A stretch of DNA of 64,000 nt from Halobacteriales archaeon QS_4_69_34. GTDB lineage: Archaea > Halobacteriota > Halobacteria > Halobacteriales > Halococcaceae. The DNA is taken from the NCBI GenBank assembly GCA_003021045.1, contig PXRN01000006.1:1-64000 (forward strand), read 5' to 3'. The translations under genes and the position numbers were made by a program. The notes under the pieces were generated by a model that worked only from the letters and a program-made list of their open reading frames with translations, was not told the DNA's origin and made no database searches. Positions within the stretch are counted from its first letter, which is position 1. Every line of letters begins with the position of its first letter. Below are positions 40,253 to 49,525 of this stretch, piece after piece.

Positions 40253-42073
40253 CTACTCGACAGTGACGCTCTTGGCGAGATTTCTGGGCTTGTCGATCGA
40301 GCGCCCGAGGTCGGCGGCGGTGTGGTAGGCGAACAGCTGGAGCTGTACGCTTGCGAGCACTGCGGCCGTGCGCGGGTGGGTCTCGGGCACCGAGAGGACG
40401 TGGTCGGCGTAGCGCTCGACGTCGGAACGCCCGTCGGTGACGGCGATCACCGGCGCGCCCCGGGCCTCGACCTCCTTGACGTTGCCGACCGTCTTGCGCG
40501 CCAGCTCGCCGTCGCCGGTGGCGACCGCGATCACCGGCGTCTCCTGGGTGACGAGCGCGAGCGGGCCGTGCTTGAGCTCGCCGGCGGCGAACCCCTCGGC
40601 GTGGCGGTAGGTGATCTCCTTGAGCTTCAGCGCCCCCTCCAGGGCGACGGAAAAGTTGAGCCCCCGCCCGATGAAGAAGTACGCCCCCGCGTCGGCGTAG
40701 GCGTCGGCGACCGTCTCGGCCGTCGACTCGTCGAGTACTGCCTGTACGGTGCTGGGGAGGTCCCGGAGCGCGGCGATCACCTCACGGTTGCCGTCCTCGA
40801 CCGTCGCGAGCGTGAGGAGGTTGATCGCCGCGAGCTGGCTGGCGAAGGTCTTCGAGGCGGCGACGCCGATCTCGGGGCCCGCGCGGATGTAGAGGACGTG
40901 CTCGCACTCCCGGGCGACGGTCGAGCCCACCACGTTCGTGAGCGCGAGCGTCTCCGCGCCCCGCCCGCGGGCCTCCCGGAGCGCGCTCAGGGTGTCGGCG
41001 GTCTCGCCGCTCTGAGTCACCCCGATCACCAGGTCGTCGCCGATCGGCGGCACGCTCGTGACGTACTCGCTGGCGAGAAAGGCCTGTGCGGGGACGCCCG
41101 CCGCCCGGAACAGCGCCGCGCCGTACAGCGCCGCGTGGTAGGAGGTGCCGGCGGCGACGAACTGCACCGCCGTCGGGTCCAGCTCCTCGATCTCGGGGAG
41201 CTCGATGCGGCCGCCGAGCTCGTCGACCCGCCCCCGGAGACACTGCCGGAGCGAGCGTGGCTGCTCGTGGATCTCCTTGAGCATGAAGTGCTCGAACCCG
41301 CTCTTGCCGGTGTCCTCGGCGTCCCACGCGACAGTGTCGATCTCCTTTGTTATTTCCTCGCCGTCGGCGTCGCTCACCGTCCAGCCCCCGCCCCCGGCGT
41401 CGAGCCGGACGAACTCGCCGTCGTCGGGATACACTACCCGGTCGGTGAACTCGCGGAACGCGGGGATGTCGCTGGCGATGTAGGTGGCGCTCTCGCCGAG
41501 CCCGAGCACGAGCGGCGAGTCGTTGCGGGCCGCGAAGACCGCCTCCGTCCCGGCGAAGACGGCCGCGATGGTGTAGCTGCCCTCGATCCGGGCGATCGCC
41601 GCCCGGAACGCCCCCTCGGGGCTCGCGCCCTCGTCGAGCGCCGCCTCGATCAGGTGGGTGACCACCTCGGAATCGGTCTCGCTCGTGAACTCGTGGCCGG
41701 CGGCCTCGAGGTCGTCCCTCAATCCCTGAAAGTTCTCGATGATGCCGTTGTGAACGATCGCCACCCGGCTCCCGCAGTCGGTGTGGGGATGGGCGTTCGC
41801 GTCGGTCGGCGGGCCGTGCGTGCTCCAGCGGGTGTGACCGATGCCGACCGACCCCTCTAGATCACCATCGGCGGTCCCGGTGTGGTCGACGACCGACCGG
41901 AGTGCGTCGAGTTCGCCCGCGCGCTTTGCGACAGCGAGCCGGCCGCCGACGTCGCCGTCGGCCAGCGCCACGCCCGCCGAGTCGTAGCCGCGGTACTCGA
42001 GTTTGCCCAGCCCGTGCATCAACACGTCGAGCGTCTCGTCGGGCCGACCGACGCAGCCGATGATGCCACACAT
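40253..42073 (-). CDS. glmS: glutamine--fructose-6-phosphate aminotransferase (isomerising)
   Basis: The 606-residue enzyme makes glucosamine 6-phosphate from fructose 6-phosphate and glutamine. It has the N-terminal nucleophile C2 (MCGIIGCVG), a glutaminase domain with VGIGHTRWSTHG and NGIIENF, and two SIS domains with GTSYHAALYGA, VIGVTQSGETADTL and the C-terminal ending IDKPRNLAKSVTVE. Length is standard. Its ATG directly follows the stop codon of the glmU-like gene with no gap, so the two are one operon for UDP-GlcNAc precursor supply. Confidence 0.97.
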   Translation of the reverse strand: MCGIIGCVGRPDETLDVLMHGLGKLEYRGYDSAGVALADGDVGGRLAVAKRAGELDALRSVVDHTGTADGDLEGSVGIGHTRWSTHGPPTDANAHPHTDCGSRVAIVHNGIIENFQGLRDDLEAAGHEFTSETDSEVVTHLIEAALDEGASPEGAFRAAIARIEGSYTIAAVFAGTEAVFAARNDSPLVLGLGESATYIASDIPAFREFTDRVVYPDDGEFVRLDAGGGGWTVSDADGEEITKEIDTVAWDAEDTGKSGFEHFMLKEIHEQPRSLRQCLRGRVDELGGRIELPEIEELDPTAVQFVAAGTSYHAALYGAALFRAAGVPAQAFLASEYVTSVPPIGDDLVIGVTQSGETADTLSALREARGRGAETLALTNVVGSTVARECEHVLYIRAGPEIGVAASKTFASQLAAINLLTLATVEDGNREVIAALRDLPSTVQAVLDESTAETVADAYADAGAYFFIGRGLNFSVALEGALKLKEITYRHAEGFAAGELKHGPLALVTQETPVIAVATGDGELARKTVGNVKEVEARGAPVIAVTDGRSDVERYADHVLSVPETHPRTAAVLASVQLQLFAYHTAADLGRSIDKPRNLAKSVTVE

Positions 42074-43273
42074 CTACCCGAGCACCTCCGCGCCCGTGGC
42101 GATCCAGCCGCTCGGCCGCGCTCCCGTGTGGATGTGTGCGCCCGGGCCGACGAGCGTCCCCGGCGTGAAGGTTACGTCCCCGCCCGCCTCGGTCCGGTCG
42201 GCGATCACGGCTCCCAGTCGTTGGTCTTCGAACACCCGCGATCCCACGCGCACGCTCGCCGGTCCGCCCGGGACCGTCGCGTCGGCCCCGAGGGTGACGT
42301 CCTCGCCGGTCACGCAGTCGAGCAGGGTGCTGCCGGGGCCGACGCGGGTGTCGGCGTCCAGTACTGTGCGCTCGACGGTGGCGTTCGCGCCCACGGTGGC
42401 GTTCCGGCCGAGCGCGACGTCCGGGCCGACAGCGGCCCCTGGGCCGACCTCACAGTCGGGGCCGACGACCACCGGCCGTTGGAGGGTGGCGTCGTCGTGG
42501 ACGAGCGCCGAGTCGTCGACCCACACGCCTTCTTCTTCGGGGGGTTCGTCGACCCGGCCGCGCGCGAGCAGTTCGCGCATCACGGTGAGCAGGTCCCACG
42601 GATAGGTGGCGTCGACCCACAGCCCCTCGGTGTGAACCCCGCGAACGCTCTCGCCACCGTCGATCAGCCGGGCGAGCGTGTCCGTCAGCGGGAGCTCGCC
42701 GTCGGTGCGGGGGGTGTCCTCGATGGCGTCGAAGATCGCAGGACTGAAGGCGTAGACGCCGGCGTTGATCAGGCGGTACTCGTCGGTGTCGGGCTGTTCG
42801 ACCAGCCGGTCGATCCGGCCCGCATCGAGGACGACCGCGCCGTACTGGCGCACGTCGGGCCGTTCGATCACCGCGAGCGTGGCCGGGGCGTCGGGGTGGC
42901 GCTCGGCGGCCGCCATCACGTCGGCGACCATCCCCGGCTCGATCACCCGATCGCCGTTGACGGCGAGGAAGGGCTCGGCGACAGCCGCGCGCGCTTCGAG
43001 CAGCGCGTGGCCGCTGCCGAGCTGTTTGTCCTGATGGAGGTACTCGATCGAGACGTCCCGATAGGTCGGCCCGAAGTGCTCCTGTACTCTGTCACGCTTG
43101 TAGCCGACCACGACGCCGATCGTCTCGATGCCGGCGTCGATCAGCGCGTCGAAGACGTACTCCAAGACCGGCCGATTCGCGGCGGGAAGCATAGGCTTGG
43201 GACGGTTCCGCGTCAGCGGGCGCAGCCGGGTACCCTCCCCGGCGGCCAGCACGACGGCGGTGCGGACGCTCAT
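42074..43273 (-). CDS. GlmU-like sugar-1-phosphate nucleotidyltransferase/acetyltransferase
   Basis: The 399-residue protein has an N-terminal nucleotidyltransferase (AVVLAAGEGTRLRPLTRNRP, then LAVNGDRVIEP) and a C-terminal left-handed beta-helix with many hexapeptide repeats (VVVGPDCEVGPGAAVGPDVA and similar). It fits archaeal bifunctional GlcN-1-P acetyltransferase/GlcNAc-1-P uridyltransferase, which with GlmS supplies UDP-GlcNAc for glycans; a glucose-1-phosphate thymidylyltransferase-like role is the alternative. It starts at ATG 43273 and is first gene of the operon with glmS. Confidence 0.9.
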   Translation of the reverse strand: MSVRTAVVLAAGEGTRLRPLTRNRPKPMLPAANRPVLEYVFDALIDAGIETIGVVVGYKRDRVQEHFGPTYRDVSIEYLHQDKQLGSGHALLEARAAVAEPFLAVNGDRVIEPGMVADVMAAAERHPDAPATLAVIERPDVRQYGAVVLDAGRIDRLVEQPDTDEYRLINAGVYAFSPAIFDAIEDTPRTDGELPLTDTLARLIDGGESVRGVHTEGLWVDATYPWDLLTVMRELLARGRVDEPPEEEGVWVDDSALVHDDATLQRPVVVGPDCEVGPGAAVGPDVALGRNATVGANATVERTVLDADTRVGPGSTLLDCVTGEDVTLGADATVPGGPASVRVGSRVFEDQRLGAVIADRTEAGGDVTFTPGTLVGPGAHIHTGARPSGWIATGAEVLG

Positions 43274-43415
43274 GCTCGCTTCTCGCCGGCGAACGCTTTG
43301 AAGCTTCGGAACCGTCGGACGCCCGACCGACGCGCGTCGGCCACGAACTCGGTGGCCGAGGGCGCCTACACCTGTTCGACGGGGGAAGACCGGCGACCGT
43401 CGTCTGGTATGGCGG

Positions 43416-44969
43416 CTATCCGATGTCGGGCAGGCCGCCGAAGTTGACCTTCACCGTCTTGATCTGCCGGTAGTCGTCCATCGTCTCGGCTGCCAGCTCG
43501 CGGCCGATGCCGGACTGCTTGTAGCCGCCGTAGGGTGCGGGCTCGAACATGTCGTTGTAGGTGTTGATCCACACCGTGCCCGCCTCGATGTCCGCCGCCG
43601 TCTCGTGGGCGGTCTCCAGATCCGTCGTCCACACCGCGGAGGCGAGTCCGAACTCGGTGTCGTTGGCCGCCGCGATCATCTCGTCGTACTCCGACCATTC
43701 GAGGACGCTCAGGACGGGCCCGAAGATCTCCTCGCACGCCACCGTCTGGTCGTTCTCGACGCCCGTGAGCACGGTGGGCTCGATGAACGGCGCACCCTCC
43801 AGGTCGGGGTCGTCGGGCGGGCCGCCGCCGTGGGCCACCGTCGCGCCCTCCGCTTTGGCGGCGTCGACGTAGGACTGGACGTCCCGGCGGTGGTCGTGGT
43901 CGATCAGCGGCCCGATATCGGTCGTCGGCGAGAGCGGATCGCCCATCGTGAGGTCGGCGGTGCGTTCGAGGAAGGCATCGAGGAAGTCGTCGTAGACGTC
44001 CTCGTGGAGGAACAGCCGCGAGCCCGCGGTGCACTGCTCGCCCTGATTGTAGAAGATGCTGATGAGCGCGCCCTCGACGGCCTTCTCGAGGTCGGCGTCG
44101 GGAAAGATGATGTTGGGACTCTTGCCGCCGAGTTCGAGGGAGACCGGCTTGATCGTCTCGGCGGCGTTCTGCATCAGGTACCTGCCGGCCCGCGTCGAGC
44201 CGGTGAGGGCGGTCTTGGCGATGTCCTCGTGGGCGGTGATGGCCTCGCCGACCTCGCTGCCCGGCCCGGTAACGACGTTCATCGCGCCCGAGGGGAGGAC
44301 CGAATCGATGATCCGGGCGGCCTCCAGCGTCGAGAGTGCCGCACGCGAAGACGGTTTGTACACCACCGAATTGCCGGTCGCCAGCGCGGGCGCGGTCTTC
44401 CACGCGACGAACATCGCGGGGAAGTTCCACGCGCTGACCTGGCCGACCACGCCGTAGGGCTCGTGACGGGTGTAGCCCAGCTTCTCGTCTCCCATCGGCG
44501 GTAGTCGCCCCTCGTCGGTCGTGCGCGCGAGCGCCGCGAAGTGACGGAACTGCTCGACCATCACGGTCATGTCGACGAACAGCGAGTGCTGGTTGGGCTT
44601 GCCGACCTCCAGGGTGTCGAGTCGAGCGAGCTCGATCTGGCGGTCCTCGATCCGGTCGGCCACCTCGTCGAGTAGCTCCGAGCGCTGCTGGGGCGACTGC
44701 TGGCCCCAGTCACCCTCGAAGGCCTCACGGGCGGCCGCCACGGCTGCGTCGACGTCCCGAGAGGTGCCCTTCTGGAACGCCGCCAGATCCTCGCCGGTGG
44801 TGGCGTCGACGGCGGCCATCGTCTCGCCGCTTTCGGACTCGCGCCACTCGCCGCCGATCAAGATCCCGTACTCCTCCTCGCTGACGACCTGCCCCGCGAC
44901 GTCGCGGTGTTGCTCGAGGATCGCCTCGTCGACGTGAACGTCGCCGGTGTCGTAGTGCTCCTGTTGCAT
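43416..44969 (-). CDS. NAD(P)-dependent aldehyde dehydrogenase
   Basis: The 517-residue enzyme oxidises an aldehyde to the acid. The general-base glutamate lies in SLELGGKSPN, and the catalytic nucleophile is C313 in NQGEQCTAGSRLF. The cofactor region has SAWNFPAMFVAWKTAPALA and GSTRAGRYLM. The ending FEPAPYGGYKQSGIGRE is typical of the betaine/retinal-type ALDH branch. ATG 44969 is used; a TATA-like GGTTATGTC lies about 100 bases upstream, so a leader is likely. Substrate unknown. Confidence 0.94.
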   Translation of the reverse strand: MQQEHYDTGDVHVDEAILEQHRDVAGQVVSEEEYGILIGGEWRESESGETMAAVDATTGEDLAAFQKGTSRDVDAAVAAAREAFEGDWGQQSPQQRSELLDEVADRIEDRQIELARLDTLEVGKPNQHSLFVDMTVMVEQFRHFAALARTTDEGRLPPMGDEKLGYTRHEPYGVVGQVSAWNFPAMFVAWKTAPALATGNSVVYKPSSRAALSTLEAARIIDSVLPSGAMNVVTGPGSEVGEAITAHEDIAKTALTGSTRAGRYLMQNAAETIKPVSLELGGKSPNIIFPDADLEKAVEGALISIFYNQGEQCTAGSRLFLHEDVYDDFLDAFLERTADLTMGDPLSPTTDIGPLIDHDHRRDVQSYVDAAKAEGATVAHGGGPPDDPDLEGAPFIEPTVLTGVENDQTVACEEIFGPVLSVLEWSEYDEMIAAANDTEFGLASAVWTTDLETAHETAADIEAGTVWINTYNDMFEPAPYGGYKQSGIGRELAAETMDDYRQIKTVKVNFGGLPDIG

Positions 44970-45416
44970 GGTAGTCCGGTGGGTCCGTCTCGGACGGCCG
45001 TGGTGTCCTCGCCCGCCTCGTGCCGTCGTGTCGACCGTCCGATCGGCGATCGCGGGTTCGGACCCGCCCGACATAACCGTTGGCACGCGCATACACGGCC
45101 GGCGAGAACGGTTCCGTGGAAGACACGCCGTCCGGTCGACGACACCGCGCCGACGGTGGCAGCCGGGCCCTCGAACGGGATCGTGACCGGGTGACCGATC
45201 GTACGGAGACCGACATCGGCGGGCAGGAGAGGCCGAAAGAGTCCACAGCCGCCCTCGGATTCGCTGCTCGACGCGGCCGACTCGGGCGCGGGCGACGCGC
45301 CACGTCGTCGCGCTCGTGTACGCCCACTTCTCGATCGGGGAACATCGGGCTGTGATTCCACTCGGGACCGGGCCCGTGCGCCGGCCTCGCGTCGGAATCG
45401 ACGAAGAGCCACGAGT
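44970..45416. other. 447-bp intergenic region
   Basis: It lies between the aldehyde dehydrogenase gene and the end of the MobB-MoaE gene, both on the minus strand. It holds the probable aldehyde dehydrogenase promoter (TATA-like GGTTATGTC, minus strand, about 45071-45079). I see no gene or repeat in the rest. Confidence 0.5.
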
Positions 45417-46253
45417 TTACTCGTGGGTGGCTGAGGCGTGCTCGTGGACCCAGAACTCCCCCTCGCCGGTGACCTCCTTTTTGAAGATCGGGACTTCGTC
45501 CTTGAGGCGATCGATGCCGTCCTCCACGGTTTCGAATGCTTCGCGGCGGTGGCCAGCGAGGACGACGACGAAAACGATGTCCTCGCCGTCGGCGACGACG
45601 CCCGTCCGGTGGTGGGTGAGCACCCGGTGGACGCCCTCGCGGGCTTCGAGTTCGGCCTCGATGGTGGCCAGTCGCTCGTCGGCGACGCCCTCGTAGGTCT
45701 CGAACTCGAGATACCGGGTCGGCGCATCGTCGGGGCCGTCGTGCCGGCGCACGCGTCCGGTGAACGTGGCGATCGCGCCCGCCCGATGGGCGTCCGGTGA
45801 CTCCTTGGCCCGCCGGACGAGCGATTCGAGCGTCACGCGCGGTTCGAGGCCCTCGATCGTCGCGGCGAGCGCGTCGAGATCGACGCTATCGGCCTCGCTC
45901 GCCTCGAAGAGGGCCGGGCCGGCGTGCTCGCGGTCGCCGAGGACGACCTTGGGAAGCCCGCTCGTCGAGTGGCCCTCGACGACGGCATAGTCGTGCTCGG
46001 ACGCGAGCCGGTCGAGGAGACCGTCGAGATCGAGCGCGTCGCCGGTGGCGAACCAGCCCGACTCGCCGATCCCGTAGGTGACGCTCGCACCCGCCCCACG
46101 GTGGCGCGCGGTGTCCTTGCCCGCGGTGTCGATGTCGGGCGCGTGATCGAGGTGCTTGATCGTCGCCGCGGGGCCGTCGAGCTCTCGGACGAGGCGCTCG
46201 ACGAGGGTGGTCTTTCCCGAGCCCGTGGGACCGACGACGGCGAACGTCTTCAT
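45417..46253 (-). CDS. moaE: fused MobB / MoaE molybdopterin protein
   Basis: The 278-residue protein has an N-terminal MobB GTPase-like domain (1-135: P-loop GPTGSGKTT at 8-16, and VVEGHSTSGLPKVV) and a C-terminal MoaE catalytic subunit of molybdopterin synthase (about 140-270: AGAIATFTGRVRRHDG, LTHHRTGVVADGEDIVFVVV and KDEVPIFKKEV with the catalytic lysines). MoaE inserts sulfur into the cofactor precursor with MoaD; MobB binds nucleotide in guanine-dinucleotide addition. The fusion is known in haloarchaea. The start is ATG 46253. MoaD is not in this window. Confidence 0.92.
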   Translation of the reverse strand: MKTFAVVGPTGSGKTTLVERLVRELDGPAATIKHLDHAPDIDTAGKDTARHRGAGASVTYGIGESGWFATGDALDLDGLLDRLASEHDYAVVEGHSTSGLPKVVLGDREHAGPALFEASEADSVDLDALAATIEGLEPRVTLESLVRRAKESPDAHRAGAIATFTGRVRRHDGPDDAPTRYLEFETYEGVADERLATIEAELEAREGVHRVLTHHRTGVVADGEDIVFVVVLAGHRREAFETVEDGIDRLKDEVPIFKKEVTGEGEFWVHEHASATHE

Positions 46254-46449
46254 GTCCGACCGGACGAACGCACGTCGCTTGTAGGTGTCGCCGGACGACC
46301 GCCACCGCTCCAGCCGTCCTTTCCCCCTCCGCTTTCCTTTTCGTCCGTCTTCCGCTCTCCTCTCGCTTCCCTCTACTGTCCGGACCGAGCGCCGGTGAGC
46401 CAGGCCGACCACCGATAGACCCAAACCGGTAGCGGATGAACGCGAGGGC

Positions 46450-46866
46450 GTGAGTACCACACAGGAACAGCGCCCCATCCGGTGTCTCGTCGCCAAGGTG
46501 GGCCTCGATGGCCACGATCGGGGTGCACACGTCATCACGCGGGCGTTCCGCGACGCGGGCTTCGAGGTCGTCTACTCCGGGCTGCACCGCTCGCCCGACG
46601 AGATCGTCCAGGCCACGGTCCAAGAGGACGTCGACGTGCTCGGCATCTCGATTCTCTCGGGTGCGCACAACACGCTCGTCCCGAAGATCCTCGACGGACT
46701 CGAGGAGTACGGCGCGAAGGAGGACACCCTCGTGGTGCTTGGCGGGATCGTCCCCGAGAAGGACGAGGAGAAACTCGAAACACGGGGCGTCGCGGCGATC
46801 TTCGGGCCGGGGGCGTCGATGGACGACGCGGTACAGTTCGTCCGCGAGAACGCCCCGGGGCGGTGA
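46450..46866 (+). CDS. methylmalonyl-CoA mutase-type B12-binding subunit
   Basis: The 138-residue cobalamin-binding subunit has the ligand motif D20-x-H22-x-x-G25 (LDGHDRGAHVI), then SGLHRSPDEIVQATVQEDVD and LGISILSGAH, and VVLGGIVPEKDEEKL, the standard fold. It works with a separate large mutase subunit, not in this window, to interconvert methylmalonyl-CoA and succinyl-CoA. It starts at GTG 46450. The MeaB gene begins two bases after its stop codon, a conserved pairing. Confidence 0.93.
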   Translation: MSTTQEQRPIRCLVAKVGLDGHDRGAHVITRAFRDAGFEVVYSGLHRSPDEIVQATVQEDVDVLGISILSGAHNTLVPKILDGLEEYGAKEDTLVVLGGIVPEKDEEKLETRGVAAIFGPGASMDDAVQFVRENAPGR

Positions 46867-46868
46867 AG

Positions 46869-48011
46869 ATGGACGGCAAGCAGATCGGCGACCGTCCGGG
46901 AGAGAGCGACGTGCTCGGCCGCCTGCTCGACGGCGACCACCGCGCGCTCGCGCGGGCGATCACGTGGATCGAGAACCGATCGCCGGGCTACCGCGAGCTC
47001 GTCGCCGGACTCCACGAACACACCGGGGACGCCGCGGTGATCGGGATCACGGGCAGTCCGGGCGCGGGCAAGTCGACGCTCGTCGACAAGCTGGCCGCGG
47101 CCTACCGCGCGGACGGCCTGACCGTCGGCGTGATCGCCGTCGATCCCTCCTCGCCGTTTACGGGTGGCGCGGTGCTTGGCGACCGCATCCGGATGGGCTC
47201 GAACGTCGGCGACATGGACGTCTTCGTCCGCTCGATGAGCGCCCGGGGCTCGCTGGGTGGGGTGTCGCTCGCCACCGCCGACGCCGTGAAAGCCCTCGAC
47301 GCCTTCGGCAAGGACAGAATCCTCGTCGAGACCGTCGGTGCGGGACAGAACGAGATCGACGTCGTCAAGACCGCCGATACCGTCGCCGTCCTCCTCCAGC
47401 CCGGCAGCGGCGACGACGTCCAGATGCTCAAGGCAGGCATCCTCGAGATCGCCGACGTGTTCTGTGTGAACAAGGCCGACCGCGACGGCGTCGACAGGGT
47501 AGTCAACGAGCTCCGCGAGATGCTCGACCTCCGGAACGACGACGCGGCGGCCGCGGCGGGCCACCACGGGACGGCCGGCGTTGCTGCCGACGGCACCCAC
47601 GGTACCGACGACGCCGACAGCACCGACAGCGTCGACGACGACACCGATGACGGCGACCGCACGGCAACGAGTTCGGACGGAGAGCCGACGACGTGGGAGC
47701 CACCGATCGTCGAGACGGTCGCCACGCAGGGCGAGGGCGTCGGGGCGTTCCGCGACGCGCTCGACGACCACCGCACCTATCTCGACCGTTCGGGACGGCT
47801 CGAAGCGATCGGCCGGACACGCGCCGCCGAGGAGATTCGGGCGCTGCTCCGCGAGGACGCGAACCGACTGGTCGCCGAGGAGATCGAGTCCCGCGGCGGC
47901 ATCGAGGCGCTCGCCGGGGCCGTCGCGGCGCGCGAGACCGACCCGTACACGGTGGCGGACGGCGTCCTCGAACCGCTCGCCGAGTGTGTCCGCGAGCAGC
48001 GCCAGAGATAA
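46869..48011 (+). CDS. meaB: MeaB/ArgK-type GTPase, mutase chaperone
   Basis: The 380-residue G3E-family GTPase protects and reloads B12-dependent acyl-CoA mutases. It has Walker A TGSPGAGKST at 61-70, VDPSSPFTGGAVLGDRIRM, the ILVETVGAGQNEIDV switch region and NKADRDG. Between the GTPase core and the C-terminal helices lies an Ala/Asp/Thr/Ser insertion (about residues 224-273) absent from bacterial MeaB. ATG 46869 is taken; a GTG at 46863 overlapping the previous stop is possible. Operon with the B12 subunit. Confidence 0.94.
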   Translation: MDGKQIGDRPGESDVLGRLLDGDHRALARAITWIENRSPGYRELVAGLHEHTGDAAVIGITGSPGAGKSTLVDKLAAAYRADGLTVGVIAVDPSSPFTGGAVLGDRIRMGSNVGDMDVFVRSMSARGSLGGVSLATADAVKALDAFGKDRILVETVGAGQNEIDVVKTADTVAVLLQPGSGDDVQMLKAGILEIADVFCVNKADRDGVDRVVNELREMLDLRNDDAAAAAGHHGTAGVAADGTHGTDDADSTDSVDDDTDDGDRTATSSDGEPTTWEPPIVETVATQGEGVGAFRDALDDHRTYLDRSGRLEAIGRTRAAEEIRALLREDANRLVAEEIESRGGIEALAGAVAARETDPYTVADGVLEPLAECVREQRQR

Positions 48012-48035
48012 GCGACCGCCGGTGCTCGTGGGAGC

Positions 48036-48977
48036 ATGCAGCTCAAGCGTGCCGCCCGCTCGGTCGCCGGCGGCCTCGCCCTCGCCGCCGGCGTCGCCGG
48101 AGCGAACCGCGCGCTCGCCGCCCGAGCGGGCGAGCTCGAACCCGCCCTGCCGGGCACACAGCACACCCACCGCTGGCGCGGGTTCGACGTCGCCTACACC
48201 GAGGCCGGCGACCCCGACGATCCCGACCTCCTCTTGTGCCACGGCATCAACGCCGCCGGTTCGAGCCGGGAGTTCGCAGCCGTCCTCGACGCGCTGGCCG
48301 CGGAGTACCACGTTCTCGCGCCCGACTTCCCCGGGTTCGGACGGTCCGATCGCCCGCCGCTGCTGTACTCGGGTTCGCTCTACACCACCTTCGTGACGGA
48401 GGTCGCCGACGAGCTGGTCGAGGACGCGATCTGTGTGGCCTCCTCGCTGTCGGGGGCCTACGCCGCGAGCGCGGCCGAAGCGGTGGACTTCGAGGAGCTC
48501 GTGCTCGTCTGTCCGACGGCCAGGACGGTGCCCGGCCGGCGGGTGTGGCTCCGCTCGGTGCTGCGCTCGCCGCTGGTCGGCGAAGCCCTCTTCAACCTCT
48601 TGACCTGTGAGCCGTCGCTGCGGTACTTCGAACGCGACCACGGGGTCTCCGACCCGGCGATCCTCACCGAGGAGTTCATCGACTACCGCTGGCGGACCGC
48701 CCACCAGCCGGGCGCCCGGTTCGCCCCGGCGTCGTTCGTGAGCGGCTTTCTCGATCCCGACGTCGACCTCGGTTCGACGCTCGCCGGACTGGAGCGGGTG
48801 ACGATCGTCTGGGGCCGCGAGGCCGACCTCCCGCCGCTCGAACGCGGCCGGGAGCTCGCCGCGGCGACCGACGCGACGCTCGTGGTGATCGACGACGCGA
48901 AGCTGCTGCCCCACGTCGAACGTCCCGAGGCGTTCGTGGACGCCGTGACCCGGGAGCCCTCCGCGCGCGAGCAGTGA
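48036..48977 (+). CDS. alpha/beta hydrolase
   Basis: The 313-residue protein begins with a possible hydrophobic/basic signal or anchor (1-28), then a hydrolase fold: LLLCHGINAAGSSREF (oxyanion segment), VLAPDFPGFGRSDRP, and a nucleophile elbow VASSLSGAY, where the usual Gly before the nucleophile is Ser. The end reads LLPHVERPEAFVDAV with the base histidine. It starts 25 bases after the MeaB stop and may share its transcript. Substrate unknown. Confidence 0.85.
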   Translation: MQLKRAARSVAGGLALAAGVAGANRALAARAGELEPALPGTQHTHRWRGFDVAYTEAGDPDDPDLLLCHGINAAGSSREFAAVLDALAAEYHVLAPDFPGFGRSDRPPLLYSGSLYTTFVTEVADELVEDAICVASSLSGAYAASAAEAVDFEELVLVCPTARTVPGRRVWLRSVLRSPLVGEALFNLLTCEPSLRYFERDHGVSDPAILTEEFIDYRWRTAHQPGARFAPASFVSGFLDPDVDLGSTLAGLERVTIVWGREADLPPLERGRELAAATDATLVVIDDAKLLPHVERPEAFVDAVTREPSAREQ

Positions 48978-49129
48978 CGACGAGGGAGGGGGCTCGCCCG
49001 AACGCCCGACGAGGGGAGCACGCACGACGCGACCGGGCGAATCGCCCGTCGGTTCGGGTCGTCGAGACACGAAAGCGGGGGTGGCGAGCCGAGAGACCGC
49101 GGTCCGTGACCGCTCGATCCCGTCCCGTC

Positions 49130-49525
49130 CTATCGCGGCCGGAAGACGAGTACGCGGTCGCCGGTCGTCACCGACTCGCCGACGTCGACGCCGACGGAGA
49201 GCCCCGTCTCGACGTCCTCTGGATCGATCTCGCGGAGCTGGCCCGTCAGGCGGACGGGCCCGAAGTCCGCGAGGGCGGTCACGAACGGCGCGTCGTCGGC
49301 GAGGCGCGGGGTCGGCACGGCGATGGTGGTGTGGGTTTCGACCGTCCCCGACTCCGGGAGGGGCTCCTCGGCGAGCTCCCGGGCGCCACACTCCGAGCAG
49401 ACCCGCCGGGGCGGGAGCCAGCCGTGGCCCGCCGGGCATTCGAGGTAGTAGCCCTCGCCGTCGGCGACGGCATCCAGGAGGTCGTCGTAGCCCTCGTCGC
49501 GGGCGTTGTCCGTGCTCGCGCTCAT
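49130..49525 (-). CDS. DUF35 OB-fold/zinc-ribbon acyl-CoA-associated protein
   Basis: The 131-residue protein has a rubredoxin-like zinc ribbon near the start (C30 in ECPAGHGW, C43 and C46 in VCSECG) and an OB-fold (THTTIAVPTPRLADDAPFVT, FGPVRLTGQL). DUF35 proteins pair with SCP2-type thiolases, often as required partner subunits that bind CoA substrates. It starts at ATG 49525, overlapping the thiolase stop by four bases, in line with that partnership. Confidence 0.92.
   Translation of the reverse strand: MSASTDNARDEGYDDLLDAVADGEGYYLECPAGHGWLPPRRVCSECGARELAEEPLPESGTVETHTTIAVPTPRLADDAPFVTALADFGPVRLTGQLREIDPEDVETGLSVGVDVGESVTTGDRVLVFRPR

Noticed and set aside
45409-45427. Stem CCACGAG/CTCGTGG at the end of the MobB-MoaE gene, considered as a terminator
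   Set aside because: It overlaps the stop codon and coding end, and no T-rich tract follows on the minus strand, so a terminator call is not justified.
46572-49439. A minus-strand open frame of 955 codons opposite the B12 subunit, MeaB and hydrolase genes
   Set aside because: It is Arg/Pro/Gly-rich and lies antisense to three genes with clear motifs; GC-rich coding DNA leaves the opposite strand open. No domain is recognisable.
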